Origin: an uncultured Collinsella sp.
Lineage (GTDB): Bacteria; Actinomycetota; Coriobacteriia; Coriobacteriales; Coriobacteriaceae
Direction of reading: 5' to 3'
Assembly (NCBI GenBank): GCA_900550355.1
Contig: URRT01000049.1
Location: forward strand, 1 to 11,956
DNA: 11,956 bases
Shown here piece after piece: positions 5,793-11,956 of the stretch. A program made the position numbers and the translations under genes. Positions within the stretch are counted from its first letter, which is position 1; the number at the start of each line of letters is the position of its first letter. The notes below the pieces were generated by a model. That model searched no databases. It was not told where the DNA came from and saw only the letters and a program-made list of their open reading frames with translations.

Positions 5793-6516
5793 AGGCGATG
5801 GCTTGGCGCTGAAGCTCGATGAGCTCGGCGATACCCTTGTCGCCCAGGTCGAGCAGGGCATTGAGGCGTTTGCGGTCGAAGGGCGCCTGCTCGCCGGTGC
5901 CCTGGAGCTCGATCATCTCACCGGTTTCGGTGGCGACGAGGTTCATGTCGACCTCGGCATGGCTGTCCTCGGAATAATCGAGGTCAAGCAGCGCGTTGCC
6001 GTCGACAACGCCCATGGAGATGGCAGCCACCTGGCCGGTAAGCGGGATGTGCTCGATCTTGCCCGCCTCGACCCACATGGCGAGGGCGTCGTGCAACGCC
6101 ACCCAGGCGCCGGTGATGCTCGCTGTACGCGTGCCGCCATCGGCCTGAATCACATCGCAGTCAACGGTGACGGTGTACTCGCCGAGCGCCTTCATGTTGA
6201 CGACGGTACGCAGGCTGCGGCCAATGAGGCGCTCGATCTCCATGGAGCGACCCTTGCGGTTGGCGTGCTCGCGCTTGCAGCGTTTGCCGGTCGACGCCGG
6301 CAGCATAGCGTATTCCGCTGTCACCCAGCCGGCCTTAGCCCCCTTGCGCCAGCCCGGCACGCCCTCCTCGATAGTGGCGGCGCACAGCACGTGCGTGTCA
6401 CCGAACTCGGCCAAACACGAGCCGTGGGCGTGCTTCATGACGCCACGGGTGAGCTTAACGGGGCGCAACTCGTTGGCGGCGCGGCCGTTGGCGCGGTTGA
6501 CCTGCATGTACTCCAT
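5791..6516 (-). CDS. rph: Ribonuclease PH
   Basis: RNase PH trims nucleotides downstream of the CCA end of tRNA precursors, using phosphate to release nucleoside diphosphates. The 241-residue product has the family length and motifs: GSCLAEFGDTHVLC (32-45), MLPAST followed by the basic KRCKRE, RLIGRSLR (96-103), the phosphate-binding QADGGTRTAS (124-133), DLDYSED (178-184) with the conserved acidic active-site residues, and ELQGTGEQAPF (203-213). The start at 6516 is chosen because AAAGGA lies 7 bases away; an ATG three codons later has only GGAG at 3 bases. It follows murI by 54 bases and belongs to the murI-rph-rdgB group. Nothing appears missing. Confidence 0.97.
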   Translation of the reverse strand: MEYMQVNRANGRAANELRPVKLTRGVMKHAHGSCLAEFGDTHVLCAATIEEGVPGWRKGAKAGWVTAEYAMLPASTGKRCKREHANRKGRSMEIERLIGRSLRTVVNMKALGEYTVTVDCDVIQADGGTRTASITGAWVALHDALAMWVEAGKIEHIPLTGQVAAISMGVVDGNALLDLDYSEDSHAEVDMNLVATETGEMIELQGTGEQAPFDRKRLNALLDLGDKGIAELIELQRQAIA

Positions 6517-6570
6517 AGAAATATCCTTTCGGCAAAAGATGTGGCGAAGGCTTTGGCGGCTGCCTTACAT

Positions 6571-7455
6571 CTATTTCAGTTCATCGATATCGATATGTTC
6601 GATGCTCTTGAGCGGCTGACCAAAGATAAAGCTGCCCGCCACCGCAAACTCGGCAATGTTATCGGCCGTCGTGGCAAAACGATGCTGCGGCTCGGCGGCG
6701 TCGCCCGCCAGCTGCTCGCGGCGCGTGAGGATATCGGTCAACTCGCGTGTGGTCTCCTCGGCGGAACTCACGACGCGCACCCCAGGCCCCAGAGCATGGC
6801 GGATAGGTCCCACCAACAGCGGAAAATGCGTACAGCCGAGCACCACGGTATCGATACCGTGGTCGCGCAGCGGCTCAACCGTGGCACCCACCAGCGCACG
6901 CACGGCAGGCGTATCGAAGATGTCCTCGTTCTCAAGCCACTGTTCCTGCAGATGTGCACCCGAGGCGAGCTCGTGTTCGACAACCTCGACAAAGCTCGAG
7001 GCAGGACAGCCATATACATCGACACCGGCATCTAGATCCTGAATGGCGCGCGTGTAGGCGCCCGAGCGAATGGTGAGGTTGGTGGCGAGCACGCCCACGC
7101 GACGCGAGCGGGTGCTGTTGATTGCCGCACGGGCACCCGGCGCGATCACGCCGATCACGGGAACGTCGAGCACCTGCTGGGCCAGACGCAAGGCCGCAGC
7201 GGTCGCCGTGTTGCAAGCGATGACCATAATCTTGACGTCGTGCTTCGACAGCCAACGGCCCGCCTGCAACGCAAACGAGCGCACCTCATCCTCGGTGCGG
7301 GTGCCGTAGGGGCAGCGCTTGGTGTCGCCAAAGTAGTAGACGGACTCGTGCGGCAGCGCCGTCGCAATCGCGCGCGCAACCGTCAGACCGCCCAAACCAG
7401 AATCGAACACGCCAATCGGGCGCGTGTCGCCTGCCGGATTCTCGATATCGGACAT
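6571..7455 (-). CDS. murI: Glutamate racemase
   Basis: MurI converts L-glutamate to D-glutamate, the second residue of the peptidoglycan stem peptide, by a cofactor-free two-base mechanism. The 294-residue protein shows GVFDSGLGGLTV (15-26, with Asp18 and Ser19), FGDTKRCPYGTR (42-53), the first catalytic cysteine in ACNTA (Cys81) and the second in LGCTHFPLL (Cys208). The nine-residue N-terminal lead and a long C-terminal helix region (233-294) are within family variation. The ATG at 7455 is the only reasonable start; GGTGAGG stands just before it with short spacing. Its place after murE and the HAD gene agrees with a cell-wall precursor operon. Confidence 0.97.
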   Translation of the reverse strand: MSDIENPAGDTRPIGVFDSGLGGLTVARAIATALPHESVYYFGDTKRCPYGTRTEDEVRSFALQAGRWLSKHDVKIMVIACNTATAAALRLAQQVLDVPVIGVIAPGARAAINSTRSRRVGVLATNLTIRSGAYTRAIQDLDAGVDVYGCPASSFVEVVEHELASGAHLQEQWLENEDIFDTPAVRALVGATVEPLRDHGIDTVVLGCTHFPLLVGPIRHALGPGVRVVSSAEETTRELTDILTRREQLAGDAAEPQHRFATTADNIAEFAVAGSFIFGQPLKSIEHIDIDELK

Positions 7456-7506
7456 TACCTCACCAGTCTCTCTCGAAAAGACATGTCCAAGTGCGGCGAC
7501 GCCGCG

Positions 7507-8418
7507 CTACGAACGCGCCGCGACCAGCAGCTCTGCCGTCGCCGCCCAACCGTCGACAATTTTGCCGCGCGTAACGAAAGCGTTCTCGCAAGCAGCCAGG
7601 AACTCGGGCGCGCCGGCGCTCGTCAGGCCATTCTCGACCAGGCAGAACGTGCCCACGTGATCGGCCATGTAGAAGTCGGACTCGGAATCGCCGAGCGCCA
7701 ACGTCTCCTCGCGCTCGATCCCCAGGTGCTCGCAGAAGCGCGCAATGGCGACGCCTTTGTTGAGGCCCGCGGGGTTGATGTTGAATGCGCGACCATCCTC
7801 GACGCGATCGAGCTCGAGCGCCGTCGGCTTGGACAGATGCGTCAGGTGACCGTTACAGGCCCACACCAGACCGCAGCCGGCCTCGTCCAGGATGGCCTGG
7901 ACCTCATCGTCGGGCACATCGCCGCGCATGCCGACGGTGACCTCACGGTATTTGTAGCCGGTCGACATGTCGTTGTGGTACTCGATCTTGTGCGGCCAGC
8001 GGGCAAGGATCTTCTCGCACACGCCGGTCTGCTCGATCACCTGGTGCGGAGTAAGGCCGCAGGCGGGGTCGTAAGGCATGTCACCGGTCAGATACTCCCA
8101 ATCGTTGGCTTTGAGGTCGTACATAACCAGGCCGCCCATCTCACCAATGTAGGAGTTGAGGCCGAGCACGCGCGCGTCCTCGTGGATCATGGTACGGTTG
8201 CGGCCCGAGGTGGGAACCACCTGAATACCAGCGCGAGCGAGCGCCACGACGGCCTCGACAAGTTTGGTCGAAGGGTTGCCGTCGTTGTCGCGCAGCACGC
8301 ACGAGCCGGGCGCGAGCATCGTGGCATCCAGGTCGGTAAAGACGTACTTGACCTTGGCCAAGCGCTCGCGCATCTCGCCCGAAAGCTCGGCAACGGTCGG
8401 CAGGGTGTTGTGGGACAT
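7507..8418 (-). CDS. HAD-superfamily hydrolase (Cof-like, type IIB)
   Basis: This is probably a magnesium-dependent phosphatase on a small sugar- or nucleotide-type phosphate; the substrate cannot be told from sequence. The 303-residue product carries all four HAD motifs: VFTDLDATML (26-35, nucleophile Asp29 and acid/base Asp31), PTSGRNRT (69-76), the motif III lysine in LNKGVAIARF (Lys221) and ALGDSESDFYMAD (241-253, metal-binding Asp244 and Asp248). The large insert between motifs II and III fits the type IIB (Cof) cap. Motif I has DLDAT where DxDGT is usual. The open frame can start 42 bases earlier, but the ATG at 8418 has GGAG 5 bases away and the earlier one has no ribosome binding site. 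It sits between murE and murI, so a link to wall precursors is possible but unproven. Confidence 0.88.
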   Translation of the reverse strand: MSHNTLPTVAELSGEMRERLAKVKYVFTDLDATMLAPGSCVLRDNDGNPSTKLVEAVVALARAGIQVVPTSGRNRTMIHEDARVLGLNSYIGEMGGLVMYDLKANDWEYLTGDMPYDPACGLTPHQVIEQTGVCEKILARWPHKIEYHNDMSTGYKYREVTVGMRGDVPDDEVQAILDEAGCGLVWACNGHLTHLSKPTALELDRVEDGRAFNINPAGLNKGVAIARFCEHLGIEREETLALGDSESDFYMADHVGTFCLVENGLTSAGAPEFLAACENAFVTRGKIVDGWAATAELLVAARS

Positions 8419-8423
8419 GGTTA

Positions 8424-8427
8424 CTCC
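8424..8427 (-). promoter_or_regulatory. Ribosome binding site deciding the HAD hydrolase start
   Basis: GGAG, 5 bases before the ATG at 8418. The alternative ATG at 8460 is preceded by AT-rich sequence without a Shine-Dalgarno match. Confidence 0.6.
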
Positions 8428-8485
8428 GTTTACGTAGAAGGGTTTGGACTTGGACGGCATGTTTTGATTGAGGGAACACGCTTAT

Positions 8486-8514
8486 GGCGACAGCGCACTC
8501 AGGGCGCCGCTGCC
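8486..8514 (-). other. GC-rich hairpin just after murE
   Basis: On the minus strand GGCAGCGGCGC (8514-8504) pairs with GCGCTGTCGCC (8496-8486) in 10 of 11 positions (two G-U), with a 7-base loop. It begins 11 bases after the murE stop and has no U-tract after it. It may protect the murE 3' end or pause polymerase within the operon; it is not a standard terminator. Confidence 0.45.
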
Positions 8515-8525
8515 ATCATGGTTCA

Positions 8526-10088
8526 TTAGTCAAACTGGGTAACATCGATCAGGCGATTGGCCAGCGAAAGGTCGCTCTCGATGGGCACGAACTCGTCGCC
8601 CACGTGCATGAGCTCCTCGTCACCCTTTGCCAGCAGCAAGACAATGGTAGGAGCATCGGGGTTGACGTACTCCTCGCGCGCCGCCTTGAACGCCGCATGC
8701 ACAGCGGCTTCGCGATCGAGGATGATCTTGTTCGGCGTATCGTCGGGAACATGCTCGGCAAGCTCGCGACAGACCTTCATCGGGTCCTCGTGAGCCGGAT
8801 CCTCGTTCGTAAAGATCATCAGGTCGGAATACGGTGCGGCCTCGCGCGGAAGCTGCTCGCGGCGCTCCTGCGCCTTGCCGCCGGCAGCGCCAAACACCGC
8901 AATGACTGGACTAGCGGGAAACGCGCGCTTCACCGACGAGAAAAGCGAACGGAACGAAAGCTGGTTGTGCGCATAGTCGACGACGCAGATCACGCGGCCG
9001 TCCTTCGACTCCACGACCTCCATACGGCCCGGCACACGCAGTTTGGAGAGGCCCTTCTTGATGGCATCGATACCGATGCCGATCTCGCGCGCAGCGGCGA
9101 TAGCGACCAGCGCGTTCTCCACGTTAAAGTCTCCCGCGATGCCCAGCAGGACCTTCTCCCCCGCCTCGGACTCGTCGGCACACAGGCCATGCAAGTTGAA
9201 CTCGATGCTAAAGCCGACCATGCGTACGTCGCTCGCCCACAGGCTTGCCTCGGGATGCTCGACGCCAACGGTCACCAAGCGCTCGGCCGTCGACGCTGCC
9301 TCCAGCACGCGGTCGACCTCTTCGGTGCCCAGATTCACCACGGCGGTCTTTGCCTGGTCAAAGATCCTGAGTTTGCTCTCAAAATAATCCTCAAACGTGG
9401 GGTGTTCGATCGGCGAGATATGGTCGCGGCCGATGTTGAGGAAGCACGCCACGTCAAACGGCAGATTCTCGACGCGTTGGTACTTGAGCGCCTGGCTCGA
9501 GACCTCCATGACCATGGACTGGCGACCGGACGTGCGGCAGTTGGCGATATGGCGCCAAACCTCGGGGGCCTCGGGCGTGGTGTTGGTGCTCTCGTAGCAC
9601 TCGATACCATCGTCGGTACTCACCGAGCCGATCATGCCGCAGGACTCGCCCGCCGCCTTGATGATGGACTGGAGCATAAAAGCGGCCGTGGTCTTTCCCT
9701 TGGTGCCGGTGATGCCCACGATCTTGACGTCGTGGTCGGGACGGTCGTAGACCTCCGGCGGCAACAGGGCCATGGCCGTGCGAACACTATCAACAACCAG
9801 CATCGCAGCACCGCTCTCCTGCGCCAGCGGCTCCAGAGACTCGACCAGCGACTCCTCGCACACAAATGCGACGGCGCCCGCATCGAGCGCCATGCTCAAA
9901 AACGCGGGCTTAAAGGCAGCACCTTTGCAGAAGAACACGTCACCTGCCGAGACCGCGCGCGAATCAAACGAGCAGCCGGTCACGGCACGCTCGTCAACCT
10001 GCTCCGATGCGCGCAGCTCGCCGCACACATCGAGAAGCTTGGCAAGCGTATCGACCGTGGTCACGGTCGCGGAATCCGAATGGTGCAT
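8526..10088 (-). CDS. murE: MurE: UDP-MurNAc-L-Ala-D-Glu ligase adding the third amino acid, non-DAP type
   Basis: MurE adds the diamino acid at position 3 of the peptidoglycan stem peptide in the cytosol, using ATP. The 520-residue Mur ligase shows an N-terminal UDP-MurNAc domain (SFDSRAVSAGDVFFC, 40-54), the ATP loop GITGTKGKTT (125-134), NTTPEAPE (169-176), MEVSSQAL (194-201), NIGRDHISPIEHP (218-230), the likely carbamylated lysine K239 in ESKLRIF, RVPGRMEVV (351-359) and VDYAHN (370-375). The specificity loop reads TNEDPAHEDP (427-436); meso-DAP enzymes have DNPR there, so Lys or Orn is a better guess. AKGDEE (487-492) replaces the usual GKGHE. The ATG follows AAAGGTG closely. It heads the operon with its own promoter, ahead of murI, which supplies D-Glu for the preceding step. 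Confidence 0.93.
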   Translation of the reverse strand: MHHSDSATVTTVDTLAKLLDVCGELRASEQVDERAVTGCSFDSRAVSAGDVFFCKGAAFKPAFLSMALDAGAVAFVCEESLVESLEPLAQESGAAMLVVDSVRTAMALLPPEVYDRPDHDVKIVGITGTKGKTTAAFMLQSIIKAAGESCGMIGSVSTDDGIECYESTNTTPEAPEVWRHIANCRTSGRQSMVMEVSSQALKYQRVENLPFDVACFLNIGRDHISPIEHPTFEDYFESKLRIFDQAKTAVVNLGTEEVDRVLEAASTAERLVTVGVEHPEASLWASDVRMVGFSIEFNLHGLCADESEAGEKVLLGIAGDFNVENALVAIAAAREIGIGIDAIKKGLSKLRVPGRMEVVESKDGRVICVVDYAHNQLSFRSLFSSVKRAFPASPVIAVFGAAGGKAQERREQLPREAAPYSDLMIFTNEDPAHEDPMKVCRELAEHVPDDTPNKIILDREAAVHAAFKAAREEYVNPDAPTIVLLLAKGDEELMHVGDEFVPIESDLSLANRLIDVTQFD

Positions 10089-10123
10089 CTTTCACCTTTC
10101 TCAGCCATTTGGCAGGGACGGTT

Positions 10124-10152
10124 TTTATAGTAACTGAAACGCACCCACGCAA
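10124..10152 (-). promoter_or_regulatory. murE operon promoter
   Basis: Minus strand TTGCGT (10152-10147), a 17-base spacer and TATAAA (10129-10124, 5/6 match). The predicted start is near 10117, about 28 bases before the murE ATG. The -35 box shares two bases with the U-tract of the asnB terminator. The -35 sequence is identical to that of the veg promoter. Confidence 0.65.
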
Positions 10153-10173
10153 AAACGGCTCCCGGAGGAGCCG
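10151..10173 (-). terminator. Intrinsic terminator of asnB
   Basis: CGGCTCC (10173-10167) pairs perfectly with GGAGCCG (10162-10156) around a 4-base loop; TTTTT follows (10155-10151). It starts 27 bases after the asnB stop codon. Confidence 0.92.
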
Positions 10174-10200
10174 TTACGCGCAGGCGTTCGTAAGCCGAGA

Positions 10201-11956
10201 CTAGGCAGCCTGAACAGAAGGCTGGCCCTCGTCGATAAAGAAGCGCTTGTACCACACCAGGAACACGAGCGGCGTATAGATCTTGCGCTGGAAATCGCCC
10301 TTGCCCGCAAAGTGCAGATCGAGCAGGTGCATGAGCTCGTCGGTATCGAAGAACTCGCTTGCCCACGGCGCGGTGAAGTACTCCTTGACATAGTCGTACC
10401 ACTTTTGCTCGCGCAGCCAGTAGACAATCGGCACCGGGAAGCCCACCTTGGGACGGGTGGCCCACTCATCGGGCAGCGACTTGTTGGCAGCGTGGCGGAG
10501 TACCTGTTTGTTGCCGTTCTCGTTGATGCGGTAGCGGTCGGGAATGTGCTCGGCGAACTCCATGACTTTGCGGTCCAGGAAGGGCACGCGCAGCTCCAGC
10601 GAGTGCGCCATGCACATCTTGTCGGCCTTGAGCAGAATGTCGCCCGGGAGCCACATGTTCATGTCCAGGTACTGCTTCTTGACCAGCTCGGGCTGACCCT
10701 TCACGCGTGCGTAGATGGGTGCAGCGAGCTCAAAGGCGCCGTCGCCGGTGTTGTACTCGGGCTTGAGCACGCCGTCGACCTCGCGCTCCGGCCATACCAG
10801 AGCCTGTCCCAGGAACGACTTCTCGGGGATCTCGGCACCCTTGACCAGGAAGTTATGTCCCTTGAAGTACGGCATATGCAGCGCCAGGTTACCGAGCGCG
10901 CGACGGATGGGCAGCGGCACCATCTTTTTGTACTTGCGCACCGGGACCGTATCCTCGTAGTAGGCGTAGCCGCCAAAGAGTTCGTCGGCGCCTTCGCCCG
11001 AAAGCACGACGGTAACGTCCTTGCGGGCCATCTCGGCCAAGAACCACAGCGGCACGGAAGACAGGTTGGACTGCGGCTCGTCCATGTGATACTGGATGTC
11101 CTCGAGCGCACCGAAGAACTCGTCGGCGGTAATCATCTTGCGAACGTTCTCGACGCCGAGCTTATCGGAAAGCTCCTTGGCGTAGTTGGTCTCGTTGAAG
11201 TTCTTGTAGTCAAAGCCCACCGAGAAGGTCTTGTCGGGCATGAGGCAAGCGGCGATGTAGCTGGAGTCGACGCCACCGGAGAGGAACGACGCGACCTTGA
11301 CGTCGGCGATGCGATGGGCCTCGACGCTCTCGTGCACGACCTCGTCCAGCTCATCGACATACTCTTCGAACGGCTTCTCGACGGCAGAGTAATCGCAATC
11401 CCAGTAGCGCTCGATGTTCATCTTGCCGGTCGGGATATCGACGGTAAAGTAGTGCGCCGGCGGCAGCTTGTAGACACCCTCGAAGAAGGTCTCCTCAGTC
11501 GCCGAATACTGCAGCGTCATGTACGGACGCAGAGCCTTTTTGTTGACCGCCTTGTGGAAGTGCGGGTAGTCCAGGAAGCTCTTGATCTCGGAACCAAAAA
11601 GCACGCCCGGAGCGCCGTCACCCGCATCGGCCATGGGATAGTAGTAAAGCGGCTTGATGCCAAAGATGTCGCGGGCGCCAAAAAGTTTGTTCTTCTTTTT
11701 GTCCCAGATGACGAAGGCGTACATACCGCGCAAGCGATCGAGTACGGCCTCGCCCCACTCCTCGTAGCCGTGCAGGAGGCTCTCGGTGTCGGCGCCGCAG
11801 TGGAACTTGTAGCCCTTGGCCTCGAGCTCGGAACGGAGTTCTTGGAAGTTGTAGATCTCGCCGTTGAAGACAATGACGACGCTACCGTCCTCGTTGGCCA
11901 TGGGTTGGGCGCCAGCCTCGGTCAGGTCGAGGATCGACAGGCGGCGGAAGCCGAGG
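10201..11956 (-). CDS. asnB: Asparagine synthetase (glutamine-hydrolysing), N-terminus outside the window
   Basis: AsnB makes asparagine from aspartate, ATP and glutamine-derived ammonia. The visible 584 residues run off the right edge: coding continues in frame upstream of the internal ATG at 11901 (LGFRRLSILDLTEAGAQP), so roughly 40-50 residues are missing, including the catalytic N-terminal cysteine. Counting from that ATG, the class II glutaminase domain shows NGEIYN (13-18) and ADTESLL (37-43). The synthetase domain has the PP-loop SGGVDSS (208-214), SGEGADELFGGY and HSLELRVPFLDRKVMEF. Full length would be about 630, like Bacillus AsnB. Some AsnB/LtsA homologues amidate peptidoglycan DAP instead, but the neighbouring MurE does not look DAP-specific, so plain asparagine synthesis is preferred. 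It ends at a strong terminator before murE. Confidence 0.95.
   Translation of the reverse strand, partial: LGFRRLSILDLTEAGAQPMANEDGSVVIVFNGEIYNFQELRSELEAKGYKFHCGADTESLLHGYEEWGEAVLDRLRGMYAFVIWDKKKNKLFGARDIFGIKPLYYYPMADAGDGAPGVLFGSEIKSFLDYPHFHKAVNKKALRPYMTLQYSATEETFFEGVYKLPPAHYFTVDIPTGKMNIERYWDCDYSAVEKPFEEYVDELDEVVHESVEAHRIADVKVASFLSGGVDSSYIAACLMPDKTFSVGFDYKNFNETNYAKELSDKLGVENVRKMITADEFFGALEDIQYHMDEPQSNLSSVPLWFLAEMARKDVTVVLSGEGADELFGGYAYYEDTVPVRKYKKMVPLPIRRALGNLALHMPYFKGHNFLVKGAEIPEKSFLGQALVWPEREVDGVLKPEYNTGDGAFELAAPIYARVKGQPELVKKQYLDMNMWLPGDILLKADKMCMAHSLELRVPFLDRKVMEFAEHIPDRYRINENGNKQVLRHAANKSLPDEWATRPKVGFPVPIVYWLREQKWYDYVKEYFTAPWASEFFDTDELMHLLDLHFAGKGDFQRKIYTPLVFLVWYKRFFIDEGQPSVQAA

Noticed and set aside
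7493..7505. GCGGC/GCCGC inverted repeat after the HAD gene
   Set aside because: Only 5 bp with a 3-base loop and no U-tract; expected by chance in GC-rich DNA.
8484..10130. 548-codon plus-strand open frame across murE, with similar ones at 5803-7035 and 7240-8529
   Set aside because: All mirror real minus-strand genes; translations are Arg/Ala/His/Leu-rich and resemble no protein I know, and there is no suitable ribosome binding site or spacing.
10201..11956. asnB as a peptidoglycan-amidating LtsA-type enzyme
   Set aside because: Adjacency to murE is suggestive, but murE is not DAP-type, a terminator separates the genes, and all visible motifs fit ordinary AsnB.

Overview
The window is a dense, GC-rich bacterial chromosome segment. 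All twelve protein genes and one tRNA gene lie on the minus strand, so transcription runs from high to low coordinates. The content is core housekeeping: cell wall, translation, isoprenoid, RNA processing and protein export. I see no mobile element, CRISPR array, phage gene or rRNA. A high-GC genome with a Veg-ispE pair, murI-rph-rdgB order, a LysRS carrying a C-terminal EMAPII/Trbp111-type domain, and a MurE without the diaminopimelate signature suggests the Actinomycetota class Coriobacteriia, perhaps Collinsella or a relative. That placement is inference from gene content and style, not a database match.

Layout in the direction of transcription: (1) asnB (glutamine-hydrolysing asparagine synthetase) enters from the right edge without its N-terminus and ends at a strong intrinsic terminator. 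(2) The murE promoter overlaps that terminator and heads murE, a HAD phosphatase, murI, rph, rdgB and dtd. This likely operon mixes peptidoglycan precursor synthesis with tRNA maturation, nucleotide-pool cleaning and D-aminoacyl-tRNA proofreading. An internal hairpin with a U-tract at the end of rph may weaken expression of rdgB-dtd. (3) veg and ispE are nearly overlapping and have their own extended -10 promoter and a leader hairpin. (4) A tRNA-Pro(CGG) gene is followed by a near-perfect terminator. (5) tatA has its own promoter, whose spacer is filled by a perfect inverted repeat, and its own terminator. (6) greA and lysS are separated by a terminator-like hairpin lying directly in front of the lysS ribosome binding site.

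The genes are mostly familiar. The points worth a second look are the LysRS fusion to a tRNA-binding domain normally seen on MetRS, the substrate-specificity motif of MurE, the operator-like tatA promoter, the compact terminator/promoter and terminator/leader arrangements, and short words that recur in several intergenic gaps (TTACGCG just after four stop codons, and a 12-mer shared by the rph-rdgB and asnB-murE gaps). I found no convincing new multi-gene system. Long open frames on the plus strand are antisense shadows of the minus-strand genes. No gene-free stretch exceeds 150 bases.
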